From: Pseudonocardia ammonioxydans
GTDB taxonomy: Bacteria > Actinomycetota > Actinomycetes > Mycobacteriales > Pseudonocardiaceae
Length of the DNA: 64,000 nucleotides
Assembly (NCBI RefSeq): GCF_900115005.1
Contig: NZ_FOUY01000009.1
Location: 62,001 to 126,000 of the forward strand
Direction: 5' to 3'
Part shown: positions 23,306 to 31,888 of the stretch, piece after piece
Position numbering within the stretch: the first letter of the stretch is position 1
Layout: every line of letters begins with the position of its first letter
Translations under genes and position numbers: made by a program
Notes under the pieces: generated by a model
Database searches by the model: none
Seen by the model: only the letters and a program-made list of their open reading frames with translations
Told to the model about the DNA's origin: nothing

Positions 23306-24958
23306 CTACCGCGAGCGCAGCTCGCGGCGCAGGACCTTCCCGCTGACCGTCTTCGGGATCTCGTCGAGGATCTCGAGCTGCCGCGGGTACTTGTAGGCGG
23401 CCATCCGCTCCTTGCAGAACGCGATGACCTCCTCCGGCGTGACCTGCGCCTGCGACCGCAGCGAGACGAACGCCTTCACCGTCTCCCCGCGGTACTCGTC
23501 GGGCACCCCCACGACCGCCGCCTCACGGACCGCCGGGTGCTCGTAGAGCACGTCCTCGACCTCCCGCGGCCAGATCTTGTAGCCACCCGCGTTGATCTGG
23601 TCCTTCTTGCGGTCGACGATGTAGAACCAGCCCTGGGCGTCCATGTAGCCGACGTCGCCGGTGTGCAGGGCGCCGCCGGGCAGCGCCGTCGCCGTCTCCT
23701 CCGGCTTGTTCCAGTACCCGGTCACCACCTGCGGGCCCTCGGTGACCAGCTCGCCGATCTCGCCCGCGGGCAGCTCCGTGCCGTCCTCGTCGATGATGCG
23801 CACGATCGTGTCGTAGATCGGCACACCCACCGACAGTGCGCCGGAGTCGGGATCGACCGGTGCCTCGGCACCGAACGGCACGGCGTGCGACGGCGAGGTC
23901 GTCTCGGTCAGCCCGTAGATGTTGTGGATGTAGTTCCCGGAGACCTCGCGGAACGCTTCGACCGTGCTCGGCGGGATCGGCGCGCCCCCCGAGTAGAGCT
24001 TGGTGAGCGAGGCGAGCTTCGCCCGGTCGGCGTTCGGTGCGTTCATCAGCGCGATGTAGACGGTGATCGACCCGACGGTGAAGGTCGCCTGCTCGGCCTC
24101 GACCGTGTCGATGGTCAGCGCCGGGTCGAGCCGGTACATCAGCACCAGCGGCGCGCCGGCCAGCAGCGACACCGCGATGTGCCCGACCAGGCCGGTGATG
24201 TGGAACAGCGGGGCGATGCCCAGCACCACGTCGTCCGGCCCGATGCCGATCCAGTCCCGGTAGCTCTGGGCGTTGAAGACCACGTTGCGATGCGTGGTCA
24301 TCGCACCCTTGGGCGGGCCGGTGGTGCCGGAGGTGTAGGTCAGGAACGCCACGTCGTCCGGCCCGAGCGACACCGGCGGCGGTGCGGTACCCGCGTGCCG
24401 GTCGAGCAGCTCGACCAGGTCGAGCGTGCCGGGGCAGTCGATGCGCTCCACCCCGGCGAACACGGCGGGCTCGTCGCGGGACTGGAAGTCCAGTTCGGAC
24501 GTCGTGATCACCGTGCGCACGGCCGTACCGCCGACGACCGCCGCCGCCACGTCGCGCTGCAGCGACTGCAGGACCACGAGCACGGTCGCGCCGGAGTCGG
24601 TGAGCAGCTCGGCGAGCTCCCGCTCCCGGTACATCGGGTTCGCCGACACCGCGATGCCGCCGGCCTTCCACGTGCCGATCTGCGCGATGACGAACTGCGG
24701 GACGTTCTGGGCGAAGATGGCGACCCGCTCACCGGCGACGAACCCCTCGCCCGCCAGGCCGGCGGCGAAGGCGTCGGTGAGCCGGTCGAGCTCGGCGAAG
24801 CTGATCCGGCCGTCGAAGTAGCGGATGGCGTCGCCGTCGGGGCCGCGCGCCACCGACGCCCGGAACATCGCCAGCGCGCTGTCGTGCTCGAGCTCGATCC
24901 CGGCCGGCTGCCCCGGGTCGTAGCGTCCCAGCCAGGGCTTCTCGTCGTAGACGGTCAC
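23306..24958 (-). CDS. Acyl-CoA synthetase, long-/medium-chain or aryl type
   Basis: A 550-residue ANL enzyme. LTYTSGTTGPPKGAMTTHRN near residue 210 is the P-loop, YGLTETTSPSH near residue 345 the A5 motif, TGDVGYMDAQGWFYIVDRKK near residue 440 the hinge and ribose-binding Asp, and PKTVSGKVLRR at the C-terminus holds the catalytic Lys. It forms CoA thioesters via acyl-adenylates. It lies 10 bases after the cyclase gene in one operon controlled from the divergent regulator region, so the acid it activates is probably produced by or related to the cyclase reaction. The start is GTG at 24958. Confidence 0.88.
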   Translation of the reverse strand: MTVYDEKPWLGRYDPGQPAGIELEHDSALAMFRASVARGPDGDAIRYFDGRISFAELDRLTDAFAAGLAGEGFVAGERVAIFAQNVPQFVIAQIGTWKAGGIAVSANPMYRERELAELLTDSGATVLVVLQSLQRDVAAAVVGGTAVRTVITTSELDFQSRDEPAVFAGVERIDCPGTLDLVELLDRHAGTAPPPVSLGPDDVAFLTYTSGTTGPPKGAMTTHRNVVFNAQSYRDWIGIGPDDVVLGIAPLFHITGLVGHIAVSLLAGAPLVLMYRLDPALTIDTVEAEQATFTVGSITVYIALMNAPNADRAKLASLTKLYSGGAPIPPSTVEAFREVSGNYIHNIYGLTETTSPSHAVPFGAEAPVDPDSGALSVGVPIYDTIVRIIDEDGTELPAGEIGELVTEGPQVVTGYWNKPEETATALPGGALHTGDVGYMDAQGWFYIVDRKKDQINAGGYKIWPREVEDVLYEHPAVREAAVVGVPDEYRGETVKAFVSLRSQAQVTPEEVIAFCKERMAAYKYPRQLEILDEIPKTVSGKVLRRELRSR

Positions 24959-24968
24959 AGTGCCCGCC

Positions 24969-25934
24969 TCACCGGATGACGACGGGGTTCACCGGGGCAC
25001 CGGTGCCCTCGACGACGTTCAGCGGGGCCGCGGTGTAGAGGAAGTCCCACCGGCCGTCGGCCGCGCACGCCTCGGCCAGCTTGTCCAGCGCGACGATCTC
25101 GGTGAGCACCACGCCGAGGTTGCGCATCAGTGCGCAGTGCAGCGGCAGCATGACGCCCGAGACCGGGTCCTTGGTGACCTCGTTCGCGATCGTGTCGGTG
25201 ACCAGGTTCGGGATCTCGCGGTCGGCGAACCACTGCACCAGCTCGCGGGAGTACGTCAGCCCGGGCTCGACGAAGTCGGCGTAGAACTCCTCGGCCGGGA
25301 CCGAGTAGAAGTACCCCAGGAAACCGGTGCGGATCAGCAGGATGTCGCGCTGACCGATCTCCACGCCCTGGGCCTGCGCGGCCGCCTCGAGGTCGGTGTG
25401 GGTGAACGTCTCGCCCTTGTCGAGCCACGGCTTGCCGCGGTGGCGGGCCATGTCGATCAGGACCCCGCGCCCGGCGACGCCCCGCTCGGCGATGGCGGCC
25501 ACGGAGGCCTTCTTCATGCCCTCGACCGTGTCGCGCGCGTCGTAGCCGTTCCAGATCTTGCCGTCGTACCAGACGTGGCCGAGGGCGTCGTACTGCGTCG
25601 ATCCCTGCAGGAAGATCTCGGCCTTGTCGTCGGCGTAGTGCAGACCGCCGGGGAACGCCGGCGCGCCCTCGCGGCCCTCGTCCCACGAGGACTCGTCGAG
25701 GACGTTGACGCGGTTGATGCTCTCCCGGCCCGGGAAGACCGGGTCACCGTGCGGGTGCCCCATCGGGGCCTGCAGCGGGAACACCTCGCCGGAGCGGATG
25801 TGCTGCGCGCCGCGCAGGACCTGTGCGGCGTCGAGGTAGTTGAGCGCCCCGACCTCGTCGTCGGGACCCCACTTCCCCCAGTTGTTCAGGGCGTCGTCAC
25901 CGAGAAGCTCACGCATCGTGGGCACGTCGGACAT
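24969..25934 (-). CDS. Cyclase-family metal hydrolase (kynurenine formamidase-like)
   Basis: A 321-residue protein of the PF04199 cyclase family. GSTQYDALGHVWYDGKIWNG near residue 110 is the metal-binding motif (Gln/His, Asp, His), and RGVLIDMARHRGKPWLDKGE and DILLIRTGF follow in the usual order. Members hydrolyse cyclic amides or lactones such as isatin or N-formylkynurenine. It is the first gene of a two-gene operon with an acyl-CoA ligase, which suggests ring opening followed by CoA activation of the acid. The ATG has AGGAG 7 bases upstream. Confidence 0.82.
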   Translation of the reverse strand: MSDVPTMRELLGDDALNNWGKWGPDDEVGALNYLDAAQVLRGAQHIRSGEVFPLQAPMGHPHGDPVFPGRESINRVNVLDESSWDEGREGAPAFPGGLHYADDKAEIFLQGSTQYDALGHVWYDGKIWNGYDARDTVEGMKKASVAAIAERGVAGRGVLIDMARHRGKPWLDKGETFTHTDLEAAAQAQGVEIGQRDILLIRTGFLGYFYSVPAEEFYADFVEPGLTYSRELVQWFADREIPNLVTDTIANEVTKDPVSGVMLPLHCALMRNLGVVLTEIVALDKLAEACAADGRWDFLYTAAPLNVVEGTGAPVNPVVIR

Positions 25935-26000
25935 TCCGTCTCCTTCGGCGCTGAAGCATTCGGTAGAGCGTCAGAGCGCTCGATCGGTCGATGTCCACGT

Positions 26001-26029
26001 ATGCTGTAGGACACATTTTGCTCCGTCAA
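26001..26029 (-). promoter_or_regulatory. Promoter of the cyclase-ligase operon
   Basis: Reading the minus strand, TTGACG (26029-26024) and CAGCAT (26006-26001) are separated by 17 bases. Transcription would begin near 25994, giving a leader of about 60 bases before the ATG at 25934. The region is unusually A+T-rich for this window. Confidence 0.6.
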
Positions 26030-26060
26030 GGAGCCCGCTGAGCACACCTCGCCAACGGGC

Positions 26061-26133
26061 GTGTTCAGCCGAGCTGAACACCGACAGAGCCGAAGACCGA
26101 CAGCGCTGAACACCGACAGAGCTGACACCGACG
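26061..26133. repeat. Operator-like region: 9-3-9 palindrome running into 16-bp tandem repeats
   Basis: GTGTTCAGC and GCTGAACAC (26061-26081) form a perfect inverted repeat with a 3-base spacer. From 26072 four head-to-tail units of 16 bases follow (26072-26087, 26088-26103, 26104-26119, 26120-26133), the last one or two bases short. Each unit contains a CTGAAC-A-CCGACAG-like core. The array ends 13 bases before the GTG of the XRE-TetR regulator and runs over its ribosome site, so it probably binds that regulator. Confidence 0.65.
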
Positions 26134-26145
26134 AGGAGATGACGG

Positions 26146-27057
26146 GTGCCCCGCCGAGTGAGCCCCCGGGTCACCGACGACCCGACCGGCGCACAGATCC
26201 GCGCCGCCCGGACCCGGCGCGGGCTCAGCCTGCGCACCCTCGCGCGCACCGTCGACGTCAGCCCGGCGACGCTGAGCCAGATCGAGCTCGGCCGGACCGG
26301 CCTCACCCTCACCCGCCTCACCCGCATCGCCGACGCGCTCGGGACGAGCGTGCAGGAGATCCTCGCCATCGATCCGGCGCGCTCCGCCGAAGGTGGGCCC
26401 GGCCCGGTCCGGGACCGACGCCCGCCGCGCCCCGAACAGGCCCGGGACTGGCGGGTCTACGGCCCATTGCCGTTCGACCCCGTCCTCGGCGCCGCCCTCA
26501 CCGAGTTCGTGCACGTCGGCTACCACGGCGCGACGGTGCGGAGCATCGCGCGGCGCGCAGGCCTGTCGGTGCCCGGGATCTACCACTACCACCCGAGCAA
26601 GCAGCACATGCTGATGGCGATCCTCGAGTACACGATGGCGGACCTGCTCGAGCGGGCCGAGGCGGCGCGGGCGGAGGGGCTCGACCCCGTCGAGCGGTTC
26701 GGCCTGCAGGTCGAGCACCTGGTCCTGTTCCACACCCACCGCGCCGAGCTCGGTTTCGTGGGCGCCGCCGAGAAGCGGAGCCTCGACGACGGCAACGCGC
26801 GGCGGATCGCGGCCCTGCGCACCCGCCAGCAGCACTATGTCGACGACGAGGTGCACGACGCAGTCGCACTCGGCCTGTTCCGGTCCGACGGCGCCCGCGA
26901 ACGGGCCCGCTCGATCGTCACGATGTGCACGGCGTTGCCCACCTGGTGGCGACGCGACGGGCACCACACCCCCGAGCAGATCGCGGAGCAGTACGTCGCG
27001 ATCGCACGCGACGTCATGCTGGCCCCCGGTCGACCGACCTCGTCTCGGTTGTCCTGA
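26146..27057 (+). CDS. XRE-TetR fusion transcriptional regulator
   Basis: A 303-residue protein with two DNA-binding domains. Residues ~15-70 are a Cro/CI-type helix-turn-helix (IRAARTRRGLSLRTLARTVD and SPATLSQIELGRTG). Residues ~105-155 are a TetR helix-turn-helix (ATVRSIARRAGLSVPGIYHY), followed by a TetR ligand domain (AELGFVGAAEKRSLDDGNAR). It is divergent from the cyclase-ligase operon and very likely controls it, with the acyl-CoA or its precursor as a plausible ligand. GAGGAG lies 7 bases before the GTG start. The C-terminal end overlaps the promoter of the next gene. Confidence 0.85.
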   Translation: MPRRVSPRVTDDPTGAQIRAARTRRGLSLRTLARTVDVSPATLSQIELGRTGLTLTRLTRIADALGTSVQEILAIDPARSAEGGPGPVRDRRPPRPEQARDWRVYGPLPFDPVLGAALTEFVHVGYHGATVRSIARRAGLSVPGIYHYHPSKQHMLMAILEYTMADLLERAEAARAEGLDPVERFGLQVEHLVLFHTHRAELGFVGAAEKRSLDDGNARRIAALRTRQQHYVDDEVHDAVALGLFRSDGARERARSIVTMCTALPTWWRRDGHHTPEQIAEQYVAIARDVMLAPGRPTSSRLS

Positions 27058-27077
27058 ACGTAATTACGGAATATCGT
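27049..27077 (+). promoter_or_regulatory. Promoter of the serine hydrolase gene, probably leaderless
   Basis: TTGTCC (27049-27054) and TATCGT (27072-27077) are 17 bases apart, and the ATG follows 6 bases later at 27084 with no Shine-Dalgarno. The -35 overlaps the last codons of the upstream regulator gene. Confidence 0.65.
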
Positions 27078-27083
27078 AGTTGC

Positions 27084-28607
27084 ATGGTGGTCACCGATAC
27101 CCCGTCCCGTCCCGTGCCGCCGCTGCGCCGGGGGCTCGTGGCGGCCCTCGCCGGAGCGGTGGTCGCCGGCCTCCTCGGCTGGCTGCTCGCGCCGGCCCCG
27201 TCCACCCCCGGGCCGGAGACGACCGGCGACCCCGCGCTCGCCGAGTGGCTGCGGGCCCAGGCGGGCCCGGGCCGGCACGGGCTGGTCGCCGCCGTCGTGC
27301 GGGACGGACAGGTCACCGCGGCCGGGATCGGGGACGACGGCCACGGCGAGCCGGTCGGCGCGACGACGCCGTTCGAGATCGGTTCGATCACCAAGACCTT
27401 CACCGGGGCACTGCTCGTCGAACTCGAGCGGCGCGGCGTGGTGCGCGCCGACGACCGGGTCCGCGACGTGGTCCCCGACCGGGCGTGGCGCCCCGGTGGG
27501 GTCGGGGACGTGACACTGGCCGAGCTGGCGAGCCACCGGTCCGGGCTGCCGAGGCTGGCGACCGGTCCCGCGGCGGGCCTGTCCCTGTGGGCGCGCAACA
27601 TCGCGGGGTTCTCGCCCTACGACAGCAGCGTCGAGGAGCTGTTCACCGCGGCCGACCGGGCCGAGCTGACCGGGCGGGGCGAGTACCTCTACTCCAACCT
27701 CGGCAGCGCGCTGCTCGGCCAGGCACTCGCCGCGCGGGCCGGCACGCCGTACCCGCAGCTGGTGTCCGATCTGGTCACCGCACCGCTGGGGATGACCGGC
27801 ACCGCCGTGCTCGACGCCCCGCCGCCCGGTGCGGCCCGTTCCCACGACCTGGCCGGCCGTCCCCGCGCCGTGTGGACCAGCGAGGGGGACGCGCCCGCCG
27901 GCATCGGCGTGTGGTCGACCGCCGAGGACCTGGTGCGCTACGTCGGTGCGCTGGACGATCCGGCGTCGGCGGTCGCCGAGGCCGCCCGGCCCCGGTTCGA
28001 CTCCGACCTCGGACAGGTCGGCTACGGCTGGGAGACCCTCACCGCCGAGGGGCGCACGTTCCTCTGGAAGAACGGCGGTGTGGCCGGCACCTGGGCCACG
28101 ATCCTGACCGAGCCCGCCCGCGGGCAGGCGGTCGTGGTGTTCGGCAACTCCACGCTGCCCGTCGACGACCTGGCCGTCCGGCTGCTGGACGTCCCCTCGC
28201 CGTTCACCGGCGGGGACGAGGAGGCGGACGCGGATGTGGCCGCCGCCCTGCTGCCGTTGGGGGTCGGCGCGGTCTTCCCGCTGCTGGGCGGACTGAGCAC
28301 GCTCGTGGCGGCGCGGGGCGGATGGCGCGGGCGGCGGCCGGTGAACCGGCTCGAGTTCCTCGGGTCGGCCGGGACCGGGCTGTTCTTCCTCGCCGCGACC
28401 TACTCCCTGGGCGGTGTCGCGTGGGTGCTCGTGGCCCCATGGCTGGCCGGGTGCGTCGCGTTCGGGGCCGGTGTCGGCCTGGCCGCGGTCCGGTGGGCCG
28501 GCTGGGACGGCGAGCGGAGCGCGGCCCGCTGGGCGAACGCCGCCTTCGGTGTCGTCCTCGGGGTCGGGCTGACCGGCGCGGTCACCGTCGCGGCGCTGCT
28601 CGCCTGA
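27084..28607 (+). CDS. Membrane-anchored beta-lactamase-family serine hydrolase
   Basis: A 507-residue protein. One N-terminal helix (residues ~17-36) anchors an extracytoplasmic class C-like beta-lactamase/DD-peptidase domain: Ser101-x-x-Lys104 in GSITKTFTG, Tyr203-x-Asn205 in YLYSNLGSALLG, and WKNGGVAGTW as the KTG-like third motif. The last ~110 residues contain about four further helices. It may act on cell-wall peptides or esters at the membrane; the substrate is unknown. A good leaderless promoter precedes it, so it is independently expressed. It converges with the amidase gene with only 15 bases between stops. Confidence 0.85.
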   Translation: MVVTDTPSRPVPPLRRGLVAALAGAVVAGLLGWLLAPAPSTPGPETTGDPALAEWLRAQAGPGRHGLVAAVVRDGQVTAAGIGDDGHGEPVGATTPFEIGSITKTFTGALLVELERRGVVRADDRVRDVVPDRAWRPGGVGDVTLAELASHRSGLPRLATGPAAGLSLWARNIAGFSPYDSSVEELFTAADRAELTGRGEYLYSNLGSALLGQALAARAGTPYPQLVSDLVTAPLGMTGTAVLDAPPPGAARSHDLAGRPRAVWTSEGDAPAGIGVWSTAEDLVRYVGALDDPASAVAEAARPRFDSDLGQVGYGWETLTAEGRTFLWKNGGVAGTWATILTEPARGQAVVVFGNSTLPVDDLAVRLLDVPSPFTGGDEEADADVAAALLPLGVGAVFPLLGGLSTLVAARGGWRGRRPVNRLEFLGSAGTGLFFLAATYSLGGVAWVLVAPWLAGCVAFGAGVGLAAVRWAGWDGERSAARWANAAFGVVLGVGLTGAVTVAALLA

Positions 28608-28608
28608 T

Positions 28609-28627
28609 TGTGAGCGCGGCGCTCACA
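28609..28627. terminator. Short perfect palindrome between convergent stops
   Basis: TGTGAGCGC and GCGCTCACA flank a single G. The stop of the minus-strand amidase (28623-28625) lies within it. Inner bases would form the loop. No U-tract follows. Confidence 0.5.
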
Positions 28628-30098
28628 GCAGCGGTGGCGGGGTGAACCCGCCGAACTCCCGCTCGACGAGCTCGGCGAAGCCGATCGTGGTGCGGTCCCC
28701 GAACATCGGGCCGATGGCCTGCACCCCGATCGGCAGCCCGTCCCCGGACCGGCCGACGGGCAGCGCCGTCGCCGGCAGGCCCGGCAACGTGGCGACACCC
28801 GCCAGCGCGAGCTGATCGAAGTAGGGGTACTCGACGCCGTCGACCTCGATCCGCCGGGTGGCCAGGGCACTGTGGTCGTGCGGGAACGCCGGTGTCGGCA
28901 TGATCGGGGCGAGCACGATGTCGATCTCGTCGAACAGGGCGCGCCAGCGCTGCCGGATCAGCGCGCGCTCCCCGTCGGCCACGACCCAGTCCCGGTGGCT
29001 GAGCACGGCGCCGCGGGCCCGTTCGGCGGCGAGGCCGTGGTCGTCGTCGTCCAGCTGGGCGGCCGTGGCGCGGGCACGCTCGTAGACCTCCGGCGGGTAG
29101 CCCGCGGCGAGCCCGGCCTCCAGCAACCGCATGTACACCCGCGCGGCCGCGGTCTGCTCGGGCAGCAGCGGGCTGTCGCGCAGCACCGTGGCCCCGGTGC
29201 CGGCGAGCCTCGCGGCGAACCCGTCGATCGCCTCCCGCACGCTCGCCGAGCTGGGCACGAGCGGGTGCTCGTCGAGCACCAGCACGCGGTAGCTCCTCAG
29301 GTCGGTGTGGCGGGCCGGCGGGAGCGCGAGCCGGTAGGCCACGCCGTGGGTGAGCTCGTCGGGCCCCGCGAGGACGCCCAGCAACAGGGCCAGGTCCGAC
29401 GCGCTGCGGGCCATCGGCCCGATCACCGCGAGATCGTGCTCGGCGGGCAGGACCGGGACCGGGGGCGGGGTGTGCCCGCGCAGCGCCAGCAGGCCGAGCG
29501 AGGGCTTGTGCGCGTGGACCCCGCAGCAGTGCGCCGGGTTGCGCAACGACCCGCCGATGTCCGAGCCGAGCGACAGTGGCGCGTAGCCGGCCGCGAGCCC
29601 GGCGGCCGACCCGCCCGACGACCCGCCCGGTGTGCGCTGCGGGTCCCACGGGTTTCCGGTGGTCCCGTACAGGTCGTTGTAGCTCTGCAGATCACCGAGG
29701 TGCAGCGGCACATTCGTCTTGCCCAGCACGACCGCCCCGGCGGCCTTCATCCGTGCCACCGCCACGGCGTCGGTGTCCGGGACCACGTCGGCGAACGCCG
29801 GGGCGCCCCACGTGGTGGGCAACCCGGCCACGTGGAACGACTCCTTCACCGTGACCGGCACGCCGAGCAGCGGCCGTCGCTCGCCCCGGGCCAGCGCCGC
29901 GTCGGCAGTGGCGGCGGCGCTGCGCGCCCGGTCGAAGTCCGGCACGCACACCGCGTTGATCGTGCCGTCGAGACGCTCGATCCGGGCGATGGCCGCCTCG
30001 GTGAGCTCGACCGCCGAGACCCGGCCCGCGGCCAGGTCGCCGACGAGATCGCCCGCGCTGCGGTAGGCCGGATCCCCGGTCCCCATGTCGCCGGTCAC
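28623..30098 (-). CDS. Amidase signature family hydrolase
   Basis: A 491-residue enzyme with the full Ser-cisSer-Lys catalytic set: VPVTVKESFHVAG (Lys) near residue 85, then GGSSGGSAAGLAAGYAPLSL and GSDIGGSLRNPA with both serines near residues 165-190. QSYNDLYGTTGNPWDPQRTP precedes them, as is usual. It hydrolyses a carboxamide of unknown identity. The GTG at 30098 follows a GGGGGGA stretch; an ATG four codons later is possible. It is downstream of the DUF350 gene with an 85-base gap and could be part of that transcript. Confidence 0.87.
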   Translation of the reverse strand: MTGDMGTGDPAYRSAGDLVGDLAAGRVSAVELTEAAIARIERLDGTINAVCVPDFDRARSAAATADAALARGERRPLLGVPVTVKESFHVAGLPTTWGAPAFADVVPDTDAVAVARMKAAGAVVLGKTNVPLHLGDLQSYNDLYGTTGNPWDPQRTPGGSSGGSAAGLAAGYAPLSLGSDIGGSLRNPAHCCGVHAHKPSLGLLALRGHTPPPVPVLPAEHDLAVIGPMARSASDLALLLGVLAGPDELTHGVAYRLALPPARHTDLRSYRVLVLDEHPLVPSSASVREAIDGFAARLAGTGATVLRDSPLLPEQTAAARVYMRLLEAGLAAGYPPEVYERARATAAQLDDDDHGLAAERARGAVLSHRDWVVADGERALIRQRWRALFDEIDIVLAPIMPTPAFPHDHSALATRRIEVDGVEYPYFDQLALAGVATLPGLPATALPVGRSGDGLPIGVQAIGPMFGDRTTIGFAELVEREFGGFTPPPLL

Positions 30099-30183
30099 CG
30101 CGTCCCCCCGTCGATCACGCCCGGGCCGTCGGCCCGCGTCCGGGAACCGTGCCCGCGCGCACCGGCGGTGTCGAGGGAATTGT

Positions 30184-30636
30184 TCAGAAGACGGCGACGG
30201 CCACGATCAGGCCGAGCGCGACGTGTGCGGCGGCGACGACCTTGGCGGCGGCGCGCGGCTCCTCGGACTGGATGACCTCACCGATGTCGATGCCCGTCAC
30301 CCACTCCAGCAGCCGCACCGCCGCGACCTGGGCGATGATCCCGACCAGGCCGAACACCAGCGACGAGATGAGCCCCTGCAGCAGCGACCCGGCCGAGACG
30401 TAGATGGCGATGACGATGATGAACGCCATCGAGAGCATCCCGGCGGCGGTGATCGTGACGGCGTTGGGCAGCCCCGCCCGCACCATCTGCGGCAGCTTGC
30501 CGGGCGTCGTCAGGTCGATCGCCCAGAAGCCGACGAGCATCATCAGGATGCCGATCACGGCGTAGAGCAGGATCGCGCCGATGCCACGGCCGAGGAAGCC
30601 CCAGTAGGTGGCGTCGAGCGCCTGGGCGAGGATCAC
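30184..30636 (-). CDS. DUF350 membrane protein (YjfL-like)
   Basis: A 150-residue protein with four hydrophobic helices, including GFLGRGIGAILLYAVIGILM and the GFWAIDLTTPGKLPQMVRAG loop typical of DUF350. In E. coli the homologue yjfL lies next to yjfM and yjfC. The same trio is present here, with the order yjfM-like, yjfC-like, yjfL-like on the minus strand. It probably forms a membrane component that works with the ATP-grasp ligase. GGAGG lies 6-8 bases upstream of the GTG. The biochemical role is not known. Confidence 0.82.
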   Translation of the reverse strand: MILAQALDATYWGFLGRGIGAILLYAVIGILMMLVGFWAIDLTTPGKLPQMVRAGLPNAVTITAAGMLSMAFIIVIAIYVSAGSLLQGLISSLVFGLVGIIAQVAAVRLLEWVTGIDIGEVIQSEEPRAAAKVVAAAHVALGLIVAVAVF

Positions 30637-30721
30637 GGATGCCTCCGGAGGGAGCGGGGAGCGGACAGTGCTCGGGGGTCGGGCAGCTGGATCGGGGTGG
30701 ATGCTTCGGGCGGGCCGATGG

Positions 30722-31885
30722 TCAGGACGGGATGCGGTGCGGCACGAACGCCGCGCCGTCGTCGGTGATCAGCCCTGCGGTCTCGCGGATGCCGAGACCG
30801 GCGGCGGTGTCACCGACCAGCCAGGCGCCCAGCGCGGGTCGGTAGCCGTCGAACTCGGGCAGCGGGTCGAACATCTGGTAGACGAAGCCCTCCTCGCCGT
30901 AGACACCGCCGGTGGCGGTCTCGTAGTCGGGGGCCACGATCTGGATGTTCGCCCCCTCCCGGCCGAGCAGCGGCTTGCGGACGTACTCGGTGAGCAGCCC
31001 CGGGTTGCCGAGGGAGGCCGGCAGCAGGTTCGGGTGCCCGGGGTACATCTCCCACAGCACCGCGAGCAGCGCCTTGTTCGACAGCAGCGTCTTCCACAGC
31101 GGCTCGAGCCAGAGCGTCTCCGGCAGGCTGCGGGTGACGTGCTTGCCGAACTGGTCGGACAGCACCCACTCCCAGGGGTAGAGCTTGAACACCCCGGACA
31201 TCGGGGCTTCCTCGAGATCCACGAACCGGTCCAGTGCGGAGTCCCAGCCGATGTCCTCGATGGACAGACCGACGGTGTCGATGCCGGCCTCGGCCGCGGT
31301 CTCCTGCAGGTAGCCGACCGTGATGTGGTCCTCACCGGTGCTCTCCTCACCGGACCAGGTGAAGTGCACCTCCGAGGACGGCAGCCCGCTGCGGATCTCG
31401 CCCCAGCGCTCGACGAGCTTCTCGTGCAGCGAGTTCCACTGGTCGTCGCCCGGGTGGACGTCCTGCAGCCAGTACCACTGCAGGATCGAGGCCTCGAGCA
31501 GCGACGTCGGGGTGTCCGCGTTGTACTCCAGCAGCTTGGCCGGGCCGGAGCCGTCGTAGCGCAGGTCGAACCGGCCGTAGACGTGCGGGTCGGCCCGCTT
31601 CCACGAGTCGGCCACCGCCTGCCAGCTCCACTCCGGCAGCGCGAAGTCCCGGAAGCGCTCGGCCGTCACCACGTGGTCGACGGCGGACAGGCACATCGAG
31701 TGCAGGACCTCGATGTCGGCCTCCAGCGAGAGGATCTCGTCCATCTCGAAGACGTAGTGCACCGACTCGTCCCAGTACGGCCGCTCGCCGCCGGAGCCGT
31801 CGCGGCCCGGGGTGCCGAACACCATGCCCTGGTCGGCGACGGTGCGCTTCCAGTCCGGACGCGGGGTGCCGCGTTCGCGTCGCAC
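30722..31885 (-). CDS. Glutathionylspermidine synthase-like ATP-grasp protein (YjfC/YgiC-like)
   Basis: A 387-residue protein of the GSP_synth family. GRFDLRYDGSGPAKLLEYNA and TPTSLLEASILQWYWLQD near residues 105-145 are the pre-ATP-grasp signature. KLYPWEWVLSD and ETATGGVYGEEGFVYQMF follow, and YRPALGAWLVGDTAAGLGIRE closes the domain. No amidase domain is present, as in E. coli YjfC and YgiC. It should ligate an amine to a carboxylate with ATP; since actinobacteria lack glutathionylspermidine, the natural substrate is unknown. The GTG start is 3 bases after the stop of the YjfM-like gene. Confidence 0.87.
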   Translation of the reverse strand: MRRERGTPRPDWKRTVADQGMVFGTPGRDGSGGERPYWDESVHYVFEMDEILSLEADIEVLHSMCLSAVDHVVTAERFRDFALPEWSWQAVADSWKRADPHVYGRFDLRYDGSGPAKLLEYNADTPTSLLEASILQWYWLQDVHPGDDQWNSLHEKLVERWGEIRSGLPSSEVHFTWSGEESTGEDHITVGYLQETAAEAGIDTVGLSIEDIGWDSALDRFVDLEEAPMSGVFKLYPWEWVLSDQFGKHVTRSLPETLWLEPLWKTLLSNKALLAVLWEMYPGHPNLLPASLGNPGLLTEYVRKPLLGREGANIQIVAPDYETATGGVYGEEGFVYQMFDPLPEFDGYRPALGAWLVGDTAAGLGIRETAGLITDDGAAFVPHRIPS

Positions 31886-31888
31886 CGA

